NCBI GenBank assembly: GCA_004369085.1
Contig: ML210249.1
Span: 1-64,000, forward strand
DNA length: 64,000 nucleotides
From: Coprinopsis marcescibilis
Taxonomy: Eukaryota; Basidiomycota; Agaricomycetes; Agaricales; Psathyrellaceae
Direction: 5' to 3'
The position numbers and the translations under genes were made by a program. Below the pieces are notes generated by a model. It was not told the origin of the DNA, did no database searches, and was given only the letters and a program-made list of their open reading frames with translations. Positions within the stretch are counted from its first letter, which is position 1. Each line of letters begins with the position of its first letter. This document shows positions 38,801 through 51,057 of the stretch, piece after piece.

Positions 38801-39347
38801 CACTTCTGGGGGCATTTTGCGTTGCGCAACTGATTTCATCGATCATCGCCGCCTATGGCGACTGGGGCTTTAGCAACATCCATTCTATATCTGGGGGCTG
38901 GATTGGCATAATTTGGGTTTGGGTACGTGATCGTTGTCTCCTTCTCTTTTCGAGCGCTGGGAGGTGACTAACAAGATCCTTTGACAGAACATTGTTTGGT
39001 TCATCCCTCTCGATTGGATCAAGTTCGCGATGCGAGCAACTATCATCAAACGTCTCCACGCATGGGAGCAGCGGAGGCTGTCAAGAAAGGTTGCCGCTGC
39101 CGCTGGAGGGCTGCAGCCTAGTGTCTCTCGGGTTCAGTCCATCCATGAATCGCTTTACTCGAATCGCACCAGTTTTATTCGGCGCACAATGCACAGGCTC
39201 AACATTGGCAAAAAGGTTTCTGTAAAGCCAGAGGAATTGAAGAGGTTGAGCAGTATTCAAGCGCAACAAACTGGGGCGACTCTGGCGAGACATCCAAGCA
39301 AGGCGTCCGCTCGTCGCGGGGTTCCTATCAACATTCGCAATACCTAG
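35889..39347 (+). CDS. PMA1: Plasma-membrane H+-ATPase (P3A-type)
   Basis: Electrogenic proton pump that builds the plasma-membrane potential used for nutrient uptake. Exon 1 is only 33 nt (35889-35921, [11 protein letters not shown]). Conserved features in order: cytosolic N-domain; M1-M2 ([20 protein letters not shown]); actuator motif LTGES; M4 with [19 protein letters not shown]; phosphorylation motif [12 protein letters not shown] (Asp is the aspartyl-phosphate residue); nucleotide-binding KRVTKG; hinge motif [16 protein letters not shown]; then M5-M10. The C-terminal regulatory region carries Ser/Thr-rich basic stretches ([12 protein letters not shown]) and ends INIRNT. Length is about 1,000 aa, normal for the family. 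All catalytic residues are present, so it should be functional. About eight exons with short introns. Confidence 0.95.
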
Positions 39348-40256
39348 TGCTCGTTCGTATCCCGCTCCCACCTTCGGCAACTGGGTTGGACCTTTTCCAT
39401 ATATGTGTTCGTGTTCCAATATATTCCATTACCTTATGCTCCGCAACCTTCATCATTTACTTTCGATAACGGTGCATCATACCCCATCAATATGTTTTCT
39501 CCTCTGTGTCATATCGGGTGTCCGTATTTCCTCCGTATTTCCATCCCACCGTTAGCAGCCGTTAGCAAGTCACCCTGCGAAAGATCGCCTTAACCTGTTT
39601 CAGAGCTGCAGTGGGGATTTGTCCTCCGATCCTGCTGTACTCGTTGGAGCATATTCCCGTTGCAACCGGGTGCTTTTCGGGCCCAATATCATATCTGATG
39701 ATTTCGATGGGAACCCTGCTACCAGTTCAGGTCAATGGCCCTGCAATTTGCGATTCATATCTACCGCGTTCCGATGGGCGGACAAGTGCTGTATCGCAAA
39801 AACACAGGTCTAGAGAGAAGAGAGCGCTTATTTCTTTCAACTTGACGTAGGCGAAGTGTCAGTCATTTGCACTGCCCGAAAAACCGATGGCACGGTGCTG
39901 TCTGTCACTGCGAATTTACTTGTCGGGGGTGGGATGTCTAAATTTGAAGTTGCTAAAGCTCAAAAAAGACTAATTCATCCCCAATATCTTGAGCTGACAT
40001 AAATTTCCAGCATTAATATCAGCTCAGATCAGCACTGTATGTCCATTTACTTTAAATGGTTGTGACGGAGCTGTGTTGTCGGGTTCTCCTCAGCCGACGA
40101 ACTCTGATCATTTATCATGAGTCATCAAAGTACCCTCTCGGATTGATTAGGCCAATGTATATATACCCTTACTCTTTCACGACGCGCCCACCTATGTTAC
40201 TCCTCGATACAACGTCAGAAGCTCCGTCACCTTTATTACACCCGTCCTTGACTGCC
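39348..40256. other. Intergenic between PMA1 and the Zn2Cys6 gene
   Basis: This 909-bp spacer holds the PMA1 3' UTR and the regulator's promoter. An atttgaagttgctaaagctcaaaaaag stretch and a tgagctgacat / atcagctcagatcagc pair near 39990-40035 could be regulatory but match no site I know. Confidence 0.35.
40158..40165 (+). promoter_or_regulatory. TATA box of the Zn2Cys6 regulator gene
   Basis: TATATATA follows a GCCAAT box at 40151-40156. It lies 92 bp before the ATG at 40257 but only 29 bp before an in-frame ATG at 40194. That spacing favours 40257 as the start, because 40194 would fall at or before the transcription start. Confidence 0.5.
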
Positions 40257-43200
40257 ATGACTGAATTCAACAGCTCTGGAAACGCTACGTCGGATTCGGA
40301 CCAGATCAAGAACCCCTCCCAGCCAACCAAGAGGAAGAGATTGCACGGCTCTTGCGACGCGTGCAGAAGGAAGAAGAGTAAGGTCACAATAATTGCAGTC
40401 TCCCTCAGCGTGCGTACTAAAAATATGACATTTTCTCAGCGAAATGTGGGTGATAGTACTCGTAAATTTTGTGGACGATTCTTAGTAATGTCTTTCGAAC
40501 TCTACCATCAGGCGACAGCGCCCTCAGGCCAGACAATTTCTGCTCCAACTGTATCAACTGCAGGATACAGTGCACACACGAAGCCAGCAAACGCAAGGTA
40601 GGCTGACGGTTTGACCATGGGCAAGGTTGCGAGTCAAATGCTCACTCGCACACCATCATGATACCTCAGAAGAGGCCAGAACATCAAACCGAGTAGGCCA
40701 TTTCAAATTGTGTAAACTCACGCACGTGGGCTCATTTGAATTTGGTAGGCATATTCAAGCGCTAGAAGATCGTGTACAGCAAATGGAAGCCTACCTCAAA
40801 AACACGGTGAATCGGACACTGGATCTTTCTTTTGGTCATTCTCTGACGATGCACAGAATTATCGTCCGTGCTTACCGAAAGGCCCGGTAACCCCGACTGA
40901 CCCTAGCTCTATTCAGGGCTTAGGTCCTCCTCAGTTGACATCCAGCGCTGCGGACTTTCGCCTCAAGGCACCTATACTTCCCACAGATAGAACCGGAGGT
41001 GTTCTGCGCCCGAGTCATATCTCTCCTACTGTTTCCCCAGTCGATGCGGATGACCTATCCGACAAGGACGACCTTTCCCATGTAACTTTAGCTGAGAAGT
41101 TAAAGAACCTATCGTTCGACATTACTGAGAACAGATTCTTTGGCAAGTCAAGGTGGGTCACTCCCTCTCCCTCTTCGAGTCTCCGTGAATGCGATAACAC
41201 CAAACAGTATGTTTCTAGCCGCCCAGAATGCAATGGAGCTCCAGAACCAGTCTGAAGAAAGCGCTGGGTCAATGCCATTTGCCCCGACAAAGAGGCCTAT
41301 CTATTGGCAGCTACGCAACGTGAGTGAACCACAAAGTACCCCCGATAGCTTAGTAGTTATCATGCTCTGCAGTGGGAGCGAGAGTACCTTTATCATCGAG
41401 AACCTCCGTATACGCTGCCTGACCCGGACCTACTGGCAACTCTGATCCGCGCATACTTCGACAATGTTCACGTTTTCCTGCCGGTAGTTCATCGACCAAC
41501 ATTCGAGAAAGAGGTTAGGCACCACCTCCATCTCAAAGACCCTTCCTTTGCCGCCACTCTGCTCGTAGTCTGCGCGCTCGCTTCAAGATATTGCAAAGAT
41601 CCAAGGGTATACATTGACGGAGACGAAGCATCCGCTGGATTCAAATACATTTCCCAAGTCCCTCTCGCGTCTTCTGTTTCTCTAGTACACTCTAGCATAC
41701 ATGACCTACAACGATACGCAGTGAGTGCAAGTCTACTCCCAGTTCGCCGCTCCTCACGCTGCTCTCTGTTAGCTGGCCGCATATTATTTCCAGGGAAGCT
41801 CCCTGAACCAAACGTCATGGAATCTCACTGGCCTAGGGCTTCGTTTGGCCGTGGACAGGGGCCTTCATCGGCGACAAAGCTTAGGTTACCGACCTACCAA
41901 GTCGCTCGAACTCGGCCGACGGGTGTTTTGGTGAGCCTTTGTGAAATTTGCGGAGTATCTTATTGGCTAACTTATTCCTGACGCCAAGGTGCCTTGTCGC
42001 GATTGATAGAGGTGTGAGTTCATGTCTTGGCAGACCATGTGCGCTGGCAGATGAAGAGTGAGCGCCTATTTCTTTAATATCTTCCGTTCAAGGGCGTGCT
42101 AAACGCATTTGGTACGTAGCATCGACGCCGAGTACCCAATCATGTGCGACGACGAGTTCTGGGAAACGGAGGATCCCACACAAGCCTTTGTGCAGCCACC
42201 CGGGCGCCCACCCACAATTACCGCTTTCAACTTATACTTGGGACTCTGCGAAACAGTCAGCTCAATACTCCGCACTATGTACTCGACGAAGAAGTGTAAG
42301 ATTCTCCATGGTATGATTGGCGAGGACTGGGAGAAGCGGATACTGACAGAAGTCGACAATTCCTTGGCGAAGATGAGACAAGAAACCCCCAAACACCGTA
42401 CGCTCTTCCAAGTGACATGTGACAAAATTAATCATTCACATTCCTTTAGTTCTGTGGTGTCCTGAAATTAGGGATCCAGCGCTTTTCAACCAGGCCGCTT
42501 TCCTATATTGCATGTCCTGCTATGTTAGAATTCTGGCACATCGACCAATGTTGAAGAAGAACACTTTATTGTCTTCTGCCTCGGCAATCATCTGCCGCGA
42601 CGAAGCTAGACAGTGCAGCCGCGCCCTGGGGGAGGTAAACAAGCGCGGTGGTATCACGAATCCTGCTCTCATGGTTCGTCACCTCTCATTTTACTCTAGC
42701 TCAATTATCTGATAGACAGTCTGTACGATGTGGTACAGATGGCAGCTTTTGCTTCGGCTCTGACATTGATTACGGATCTTAGAGGTCGTAGTGGCACAGC
42801 GAACCAGGAGCAGGTCGGACAGGACCGCATGTATGTCGAGCATTGCAAACAATATCTCACTAACGGGGAACTTCGGCAAGTCTTATCTTATTCTCTTCAG
42901 TTAAGCGAAGCATTGGTTCTAACCCTGAGAAATAGATGGCATGGTGCTGCTAGGCTCGTGTAGGTGATAGATCCGTCTTTCAAAGGACCAGGGTTGACAC
43001 ACCTACTAGGGACATAACTAATGGGCTTCAACCAACACCAAAGTTGCCCATACAAGCAAACGATGCAGAGCTGTTTGGTCATGCGCTGCCTAGCCGCGTT
43101 CCCCGAGTGGCCCACTCTAACGGGGTCATTGATACCTCTGGGGGGTATTACCTCGATTTAATAGCTGGGGGCTCGCAATCTTATCAAACCCCGAGCTCAC

Positions 43201-43556
43201 CGAGCGCTCAGGACCTGTTTGTGAACGCAGTGTCAAATTCCAACTTCGCTTTCGAGTTTCCTTCTCCCGCATTCTCATCCAGTGGGTCGGCGACATCATT
43301 TACACATCGATCCCCAATTCCAGATACTCCACGTTCTTGGAATGGATCTAATGTACCATCCGCTGCACATCTCGAAGCGGAGTACCCATCAGGTATGGCT
43401 TCAGCCATGAACATGATGTGGACTGGAGCGCCTGTTGACTATAGGTGTGGTACATATATCGTTGTCTAGCTGAGTTTGCTGGCTGACCTGTCTATCATCT
43501 CTAGCGTTCAAGAGTGGAACAATTATATCTTGAGCCTAGAGCGAGCAAATAGATAG
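40257..43556 (+). CDS. Zn2Cys6 transcription factor with fungal-specific TF domain
   Basis: Nuclear DNA-binding regulator. After a basic patch (KRKRLHGS) the binuclear zinc cluster is CDACRRKK, then TK, then CDSALRPDNFCSNCINC and RIQC, assembled from exons 40257-40377, 40440-40445 (6 nt) and 40512-40597. A short dimerisation coil follows (YIQALEDRVQQMEAYLKN). The fungal_trans domain starts near 41455 (VFLPVVHRPTFEKE) and includes LRLAVDRGLHRR, RRVFWCLVAIDRG and SSCLGRPCAL, typical of this superfamily. The C-terminus is Ser/Pro-rich and ends WNNYILSLERANR after a last intron near 43445-43503. About ten exons. The regulated pathway is not evident from neighbours. Confidence 0.85.
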
Positions 43557-44867
43557 CCCCGGCGCTAAGTAACGGAGAGATCCATATCATCATATCGCGA
43601 CCTGACACGATCCAGAGATATTTATTCAATAGCGCGAATGTCACGCTTTCTAATTGATTGGCCAACGATTGGCGCTTCCCCGATGTACTTGTGACCGCAG
43701 AAGAGATCACACTGCAGTGGTAGTAATCTAGCAATTTGTAGATCAAAAATTCCAGGTTAATAAAAGAAGACTTCTTTCCGAGAAGATCGCCAACAAATCG
43801 AGTATTATAAGCGCCAGTGGAGATACGATCACAGGCCTTGAAGCTTGAAGCGTGAATGGCCGATAATGGGTCCGAAATGTATTTCTCCGCGTCGATTAAC
43901 TTCGATATACGGTCTTCTTGTCTTAGCTGACCGGTAACCAGATGTCGATTGCTCTACTATATCTCCTTCGAACATCGGTTAACAGTTTTGCGAAACCATT
44001 TGTAAATTAGATATAGCTCAAAGGACCTCTAGATCTACTTCTTGACGGTACTCACAGCAACTTCGACAGAGCGGTCACAATAAGGCGACTTTCAAACAGT
44101 TATATCGATGCACTACATAGAGCTAGGTTTACTTTCTCGTCCTCCAACTTTTCGGAGTAGCCTCGAATCAAAACAATCGGCAGGCAGGTGCGTGCCATGA
44201 AATGGAGCCAGCAGGAATTAACTTTGGAGGGACGGCACGATTGCTAACGTTGGCGCAGACAAAAGAACATGGAACAAGGTATGAATACTTCTACATCTCA
44301 CCATTATACTTCTTACATAGATGAGCAGTAAACGCAGGTTTGAACAAACGACTGAAGAGGTTAACAGAGACACCGAAGAAGTCAGAAGAGCAGCTGAAGT
44401 TGGCTTTGAATACATTCGGCATGGCTCAAACCAACGCGACCAGGGCGACCGAACTGACATCACCAAAACTCGGTTGGCGTTTTCAAGCATTTTCACAGAT
44501 TTTAAATACTCAAAGACCTTTTCAGTGTTGAAAAGCTTTTCAATGCTGAAAAGGTCCTTGGGTTATTTAAAAATATGGTGAATTCTTTCTACATCGACGG
44601 GCATGTTTTAGAAACAAGAGGGTTTCTTTAAAAAGCGGCGAAAACCTTCAAAAAGATCCCCAGGTCCGGGGTTTGTAAGCTGCATTGATGGTGACGCCAT
44701 GACGCGTCGAATCCAGCCAGCCCTCCTGGCCCCTGGCTAAGGATCATGTTCACATATTCACGCTTTTTTACACCCAGCATAGGCAGTAACAGTTGATTTA
44801 ACAGGACACGGGATATACAAGGATATACATGAAAACCTAGCATTTCCAAATAGCCAATATGGAGGTA
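43557..44867. other. 1.3-kb region with no assigned gene
   Basis: Reading frames are short. A frame at 44340-44531 (NKRLKRLTETPKKSEEQLK) looks like a coiled coil but has no start-to-stop gene structure. A direct repeat of a gttgaaaagc / tgctgaaaagg type occurs near 44528-44552. This may be decayed transposon flank. Confidence 0.35.
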
Positions 44868-44893
44868 CAGTCGAACCTGTCCTAAACCATACC
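44868..44893 (+). repeat. Left terminal inverted repeat of the MITE
   Basis: 26 bp starting CAGTCGAACCTGTC and ending CCATACC. It differs from the reverse complement of the right end at two positions. Confidence 0.85.
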
Positions 44894-45396
44894 TGTCATA
44901 ACCCATAATCGCCAATAACCCATACCTTTTGGCGTCCACCGAGTTGGTGGGCAGGGAAAACAGCCCCATAACCCATACTCGCCGAAACCCTATAACCCAT
45001 ACCCATTTGGACACCATAACCCATAGCGTGGACGGAAATTCTGTGGAAAATCCAGCTGATAATGAGTCAAATTCCGCCTATGTAGCATACCTCACACCAT
45101 TTTTTTATGCCTTGCGAGGATTTGAAGGACTTGAGAGCCATTTTAACAAACCTGCTTTCGAGGTTTGCTAGGTTAGGGTTAGACACTGCTCCATAGATTG
45201 CCAGGAAATGGGAAAAAGCGTGAGTTTGAAAATGGGAGATAGCTGCCCAGGCGCTATTAACAGGTTATCCAACGCATGACATCAATCTCGCATCTCAGAG
45301 AAAATATACAAAAATTCAAAATTATTTATCTATTTTTAGAAAACCTGCAGTATCCCATAGTCGCTGATAACCCATACCTTTCTCTGTCCACGGAGG

Positions 45397-45422
45397 GGTA
45401 TGGGTTATGACAGGTTCGACTG
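45397..45422 (-). repeat. Right terminal inverted repeat of the MITE
   Basis: Reverse complement starts CAGTCGAACCTGTCATAACC. It is followed by the second TA of the target duplication at 45423-45424. Confidence 0.85.
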
Positions 45423-47001
45423 TAGTAGGCTTGATATATGGAAGACGGCCACTGCAGTCACCCTTCGAGCCGATACATCTTTTTCAAGCTTTTTGCATCC
45501 GAAAAAGCTTGGAAAAGATGCTCATTTTGGAAAAGATAATTAACTTTTTGAAAGGCGTAGATATCTTTTTGGGTATTTATATATATGCCTACATCTTTAT
45601 AAATAAGGGCTTTATTTTCTAATTAGAGAAATTTGCGCCAAGAAACTCACCTTTCGGTGATGGATTACGCACGAGTTGAACGACACTGGGCCTGGCGCTC
45701 TGATGACTCAGGCGGCCCGACTGCCCTTGAAATGGAAGACGGATCAGGAGAGGAGTAGTCATATGTCATATAGCATATTAATACTCGTACATCTGTTGTT
45801 CGTCAGACATGTAAATTAAAGGTTTACAAGATCATACCGACGGTTGAAAACCCCCACCCTGTGCAGCACTCTGAACTGCCGCTTGACGGCCCACATCCCA
45901 CTAGTCAGGTACTAGCCTGGCGGTGTCTGTTTTGTCGACTTGACAGTCCTTGAGAAGCGGACTGTCTTTTTGGGCTTTTAAATAGTGGCCTGTTGCTGAT
46001 GGCCTCCTGTTGTCGACATCGTACTGCAGCATTTTGGGCAGATGTGGCTGGGTTATGGGTTATAGTATCAATGGAGAGTGGGGAGAGAGGCTGCGACGGT
46101 TTGGAGCGAAGAAGACTCCGAAGAGGTCAGATGTGCACAGCTCTGTGGCACCAGCCAGAATGCTGTTCTGAAATGCCGAAGCCCTGTCAAGGCCCAGTGC
46201 ATACTTACCTCATGTTGATTCGACACTGGAATTGTCAAGTCGGACAGGATCGATGATCCCTTGTCTTGGCTGCAGTATGCTATTGAAAGGCAGTTAATTG
46301 AGGATGTGGCGGTTTTCATCGTTTGTGGGCGTTCTCAGCAACGACTCGCTGCTCGCACAGACTTCGGCCACATGGGTGAGAATAATATCTCTGCTTCAAA
46401 TTTAACATAGTGGTTGGGGTACTATCATACACGCGGAACTGCAAAAATAAATCAGAAAAATCAGAAATCGCTGCGTTACAGTATGCTCCCGTACATTTAG
46501 AGTCTGAAACTGGGCAGAAATGTTGCCTGGTGTTCTGGTTATAAGATTGTGTCTTTATTTTTGAGATCAGGGTAGAATTGAGTGTGCCAGTGGTATTCCG
46601 GTTGAAGGAGTCCACAATCCGTAGAAGTGCGAAAAGTGTGATAACGGCAAAAGACGGCTGTCACACGTTTGTTCCAACTCCGAAGTGAGAGCATGACACC
46701 TTTTTTGATTTCGGCGACGCGCCTGCCGCCAGCGGCCAAAGGGGATATGAGTGGGGATTCCCCGACTCCACGAAGTGGGAGGAGGGTTCTGTCCCAAGAA
46801 TTCGTTCAAAAACCTGTAGTATCCACACCCGGGAGTGTGAAATTTTTGCTATCTAAGGAAACAAAGTCTCGACTGCTGCTCTTTGAAGTTTGCAGTGCCG
46901 CAAGTAAAGCTAATGGCTCACGATCCAGACTCCACAATGTGGAACTATGACGCAAGCTCTTGCCGGGGTTTAGATATCTGTTTGCTACATGATGCCACCT
47001 C
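45423..47001. other. 1.6-kb region left of the Helitron frame
   Basis: No gene is supported. It should contain the Helitron 5' end (a TC dinucleotide after an A), but I could not pick it without other copies. A gggttatgggttat stretch near 46049 echoes the MITE subterminal repeat. Confidence 0.35.
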
Positions 47002-48942
47002 ATGATAGCTATGCTTCCCCCCAAATTACCTTGCCAGCATGCTTGTGTGCTCGATGAGAGGGATTGTCCTCCTTGTGACTTCCCCCACCTTGTCGAAGAC
47101 TACGCTGCCTACTACGACCCTCTATATTATCCTGACCTCTACCCACATATCTTCGAAGATGGGATCCACCTCGCGCATTGGCTTTTGTCTTCCCTTCGAG
47201 ATCACGTTTCCTCTTGCTCTCTTCACTACGACTTGAAGCCAAACATTGCCGACCTAACTGCAGATTTCACTGCGACCAGTTGTGCATTCCACATAGATCT
47301 CGGGGGGTATGAAAGTATAGAGATATCGCATGACACTGTAGTAAGCTCCAAATATTCTCATTGTTCTTTGCTACTTTCTGTTTCTACCAGCCTACTATTT
47401 TCAAAAACCCACCATGACCTCCTTCGAGATAACCCGTTGTACCTCCGTGTATCTGAGTCCACCGTCGTCGCGCACCTAGAAACCTTGTCGATGTCAACAC
47501 TTCGCACCCATTGTCTCCGTTGCTCTGCTTCTCCACTCAAGCAAAAGGCCAAGAAGTCCGTGCCTGCGTCTCTCTTTGCTTGTGATTACATGACAACATG
47601 CGAGGTAGCCGAGGGCTCATCAATGAAGAACTTAACCAGTCACTGCCAGTCCAGTGACTCAATCTCGCGGTGGTCTGCTGTAACTGCGTTCCTGGAGCAC
47701 ATGTACGGAGACGAATTTGCTTTATTCTTACGCCTCGCATATTCGCCTGCATTGCATTCTGCATCGCTTCGCCACGGATGGATGGTTCTGTGGGATCATA
47801 CAGTCCAGTCATGTGTGGATGCTCTAGAGCGTTCGCCGATGACATTGGAGGATCTCCGAGCCACCTATGACCGCATATTCCCGTTCCATCGCATGCCATG
47901 TAACCCCCGCCGTAACCGTCACTCTGTTTGCACCGCTATAGTGGGTACCATCGAGCTTTGTTGCCAGTACCTTGATGCTTTGGACATTGAGAATCTACTT
48001 GTGTTGTATCTCATGTATTACCCTCATGCAGCTTGTGATCTCACTTCGTGTTTGAATGTATCTTTTCTATACCAGAATATCATTTTGTTCGAGTGTGATC
48101 GTCTTGTGTTTGACACAATATCACAGTACATCCCTAAAACACAATCTCAGAGGATGAAAGACACCCGACAACAAATCAAGGAAGACTGGACACGGAGATG
48201 CCTAGAGTTGCGTTCGACCACAGATAGAGAGTGGCCTTGGTCCATTCCACATGATGTCATCCTCGAGTGCCTCAACGACTACCGACTCCACACGCAATGG
48301 AAAGAAGCTCCCGTCTGTGCTGTTTGTGGTCAATTCCAGGATGAGATACGCTATGTGCCTGTGCTGTTGTCCGCAACTAATACTCAATCTGAATTGAATC
48401 ATCCACATTGGGGATCTTTGAGATTGACAGACGAGTTCATTATTAGGAACTGCATTGTCGCCCAGAATTCCAACGAATTCGTCTTTGGTAACCCCATGTT
48501 GGATGGCTTGATGCTCGATAAACAAGGAGTTGTACGGAAATATGACACTACAGATGACATCATGTCCGCCTATGACAACGTTCAAATTTGCAGTACATGC
48601 TACTCCTCCCTGACACATACCAAAGTACCATGGCTGGCGCTAAAGAATCACTTGTACCGCGGGCACCTGCCTGATGAATTCCAAGACATTACATGGGTGG
48701 AAGAAATGGCATGTGCTATTTATCGCAATACTGCTCATGTCACAAGACTGTTCAACTCAAGTTCACTCGACCAACCAACGGTTCTTCATGGTAATACCTG
48801 TGCACATGAAATGAATGTTGTCTCTATGGCAGATGCACTCCCTTGTACACCATCCAACCTCAATGGGATGCTAAGTGTCCTATTCATCGGTCCTGAGAAT
48901 TTCGATGCGAGTAAGCCACTTGGAACTATGTTCAGGGTTTGA
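47002..48942 (+). pseudogene. Helitron frame segment 1: N-terminal DUF6570-like region
   Basis: 646 codons up to a TGA. The first 400 residues are a Cys/His-rich segment common in agaricomycete Helitrons but without a named function. Residues about 430-640 match the DUF6570 layout: CAVCGQFQDEI zinc-knuckle-like start, ICSTCYSSLTHTKVPWLALKN, then a FIGPENFD end. It lies just before Rep in many fungal Helitrons. The stop falls where the protein normally runs on into the Rep region, and the next codons continue in the same frame. Confidence 0.75.
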
Positions 48943-50364
48943 AAGCGAATGATATCACAGTTCTTACATTGGTTGAGAACTCACAACACACTGTACCGAG
49001 CACTGCCATTTGACGAAAACACCCTTGTGCTCTTCCCCAATGATGGCCCGCTTCCTGGTTTGTGTGATGCGCTAATCCGGCACAATATTCCTGGCTCAGA
49101 ATCTCACGACATGTTTCTCGAAGAGACTGCTGGCATGGAAGACCATCCTGCTGCCCTGCTATCGAAAGCAGACCCAGAGAAAGATCACTTTTCACATTTT
49201 ATTGATGTCATCGTTGAGAGAATGGGTGTTGTGGACCCTGAACAAACTCGCATTCCAGCACGTACATTGACTGCTAGTGCAATGTGCAGACTCGTTCCAA
49301 ATGCTTCTACAAAAACTGAGAACATGCCGGACCTGATCATACACCATGGGGCTGATCCGATTCCAGAATACAACAATCCTAAGCTCATTCCAGGAATGTT
49401 TCCAACACTGTATCCTTTTGGAATAGGTGGCTTTGAAGACCATGATCGCCCTACTGCCCTCAGTTTTGAAAAGCAAGCGGAGTACTACCTGAATGTGCCA
49501 GAAAAGATGTTCCGTTATCATTACTCTTTCATTTTCATTGTATTGAATATGATCCAGAGGTGCCGGGCACATTTGCATACTCATTTTACTGTGAACAGTT
49601 CTCGTTTTGAGACAGTCGCACATTCACTTACCTCACTGTCAGCTGACACAATTTCTGACGTTGCAGAAGTGATAGAAGCGGAACACTCAACCAAGTCACT
49701 CAATTCCGAACAGAGACAAGCAATGGATCTTCTGCATTATGTAAACACCATTGCAGAAAAGATTCCTGGTTCCTATGCTGCAAAAATAAGTGCTCATTCA
49801 GACATCAGGAATTACTTCAGCTACTTTAGTCTTCTGCATCTATTCTTCACGTTCAATCCATCTCCGGTCCATAGCCCCATTTTTCAGGTCATGCATGGTG
49901 ATAATACTGTTGACTTGGCAAGCCGTTATCCAAAGGTGCCACTGCCTGCTGAGCGCGTACGCCGATTAGCACATGATCCGGTTGCTGCAGCTGACTTCTT
50001 CGAATTTGCTGTGAAGCCACTATTCGAGCATCTACTTGGTTGGGACTACAAGCGACGACAATCAACCACAAGTGGTGGACTCTTCGGCCGTCTTCGAGCG
50101 TTTTATGGACTTACAGAGTGCACAGAGCACGGAGGCTTGCATGGTCATTTTGTGCTTTTTTTGGAAGGTGCATCAAATCCGTCAGAAATACATGATCGCC
50201 TTTGGAACAGTGAGGATTACCAGCACCGATTCTTTGATTTTTTTGAAGGCATCATACACCACCACTTCCCAGACGTTGAACTTGAGGTTGAGAAGTCATA
50301 TAACCCTAGAGTGGAACGACCCCCAGTCCCTCCAAATCCGTCAGACAAGGACATAGTGGATTGA
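48943..50364 (+). pseudogene. Helitron frame segment 2: Rep with HUH motif
   Basis: This segment carries the Helitron-like N domain: MFPTLYPFGIGGFEDHDRPT, FTFNPSPVHSPIFQ, and GGLHGHFVLFLEG, in which the two His of the HUH metal site are encoded at 50140-50142 and 50146-50148. Rep nicks and joins DNA strands during rolling-circle transposition. A TGA at 50362-50364 ends the frame before the catalytic tyrosines, so Rep is cut between metal site and nucleophile. Confidence 0.8.
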
Positions 50365-51057
50365 AATAGGACCCTGCGAGAGTGGGATTCTGTCCTCCTG
50401 ACAGAGATCAAACAAACTGGTGAAGCATTGCAGCGTCACACCTGCAGGGCAGTTTGTCACAAGTATGGCCATGTCGACGACTGTTGCTTTCTCTTTCCAC
50501 ATGAAACTGTTGACGCCTCCTTTTTCAACCCAGACACAAATACGGTTGCTTTGCTGTGTTGCGACCCAACAGTAAACTACTTCAATCCATACATCCTTGT
50601 GTTTTCCCAGAACAACCATGACCTGAAATGCATCCTTTCAGGAAAGAGTGCAAAAGCGGCGATGTTCTACATCACAGACTACATTACAAAAATGGATGCC
50701 AAGACATATGAAATGTTATCTCTCATGTCACGCGCAGTCGCAGCAGTATCAGACGAGTCAGTGTCCAGTAAAGGTGCTGCACCTTCAGAGAACCCAACAT
50801 CAGCTGTTACACAAGCCAAGCGTCTACTGCACAAGTGTTTGTCACAGTATACTCGTCAGCAACAGATTCATGCACAGCAAGCTGTTCGTTACCTTAGAGG
50901 CTTTAATGACACTATGCCGTCACATAAAACAGTGCCAATGTTGTCTGCTGTAGCTCTTGCTCGTGTTCAGAAAACCTACTCAGATTGTGCAGAAACTACT
51001 CTACATTCCGACAGAGCTGTTCTGAACACAGAAGATGATGAATCAGAGTCCATATAA
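50365..51057 (+). pseudogene. Helitron frame segment 3: Rep tyrosine motif
   Basis: Continues the Rep domain in the same frame. AAMFYITDYITKMDAKTYE holds the two candidate catalytic tyrosines (TAC 50668-50670 and 50680-50682) three residues apart, the Y2 hallmark of Helitrons. The segment runs on with an Arg/Gln-rich helix (LSQYTRQQQIHAQQAVRYL) and ends at a TAA at 51055-51057. Confidence 0.8.

Larger units (their letters stand above)
44868..45422. mobile_element. MITE of Tc1/mariner (pogo-like) type
   Basis: A 555-bp element is bounded by inverted ends beginning CAGTCGAACCTGTC, each flanked by a TA dinucleotide (44866-44867 and 45423-45424). This matches the TA target-site duplication of Tc1/mariner elements. 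The two terminal repeats agree at 24 of 26 positions. Copies of a subterminal motif ATAACCCATA lie inside both ends (for example near 44892, 44910, 44965, 44988, 45015, 45368), in inverted orientation on the right. No transposase is encoded, so it is non-autonomous. Confidence 0.85.

Noticed and set aside
44868..45422. Telomere-like or satellite repeat (AACCCATA units)
   Set aside because: Units are irregular, occur in both orientations and lie within inverted ends with a TA duplication, so a MITE explains them.
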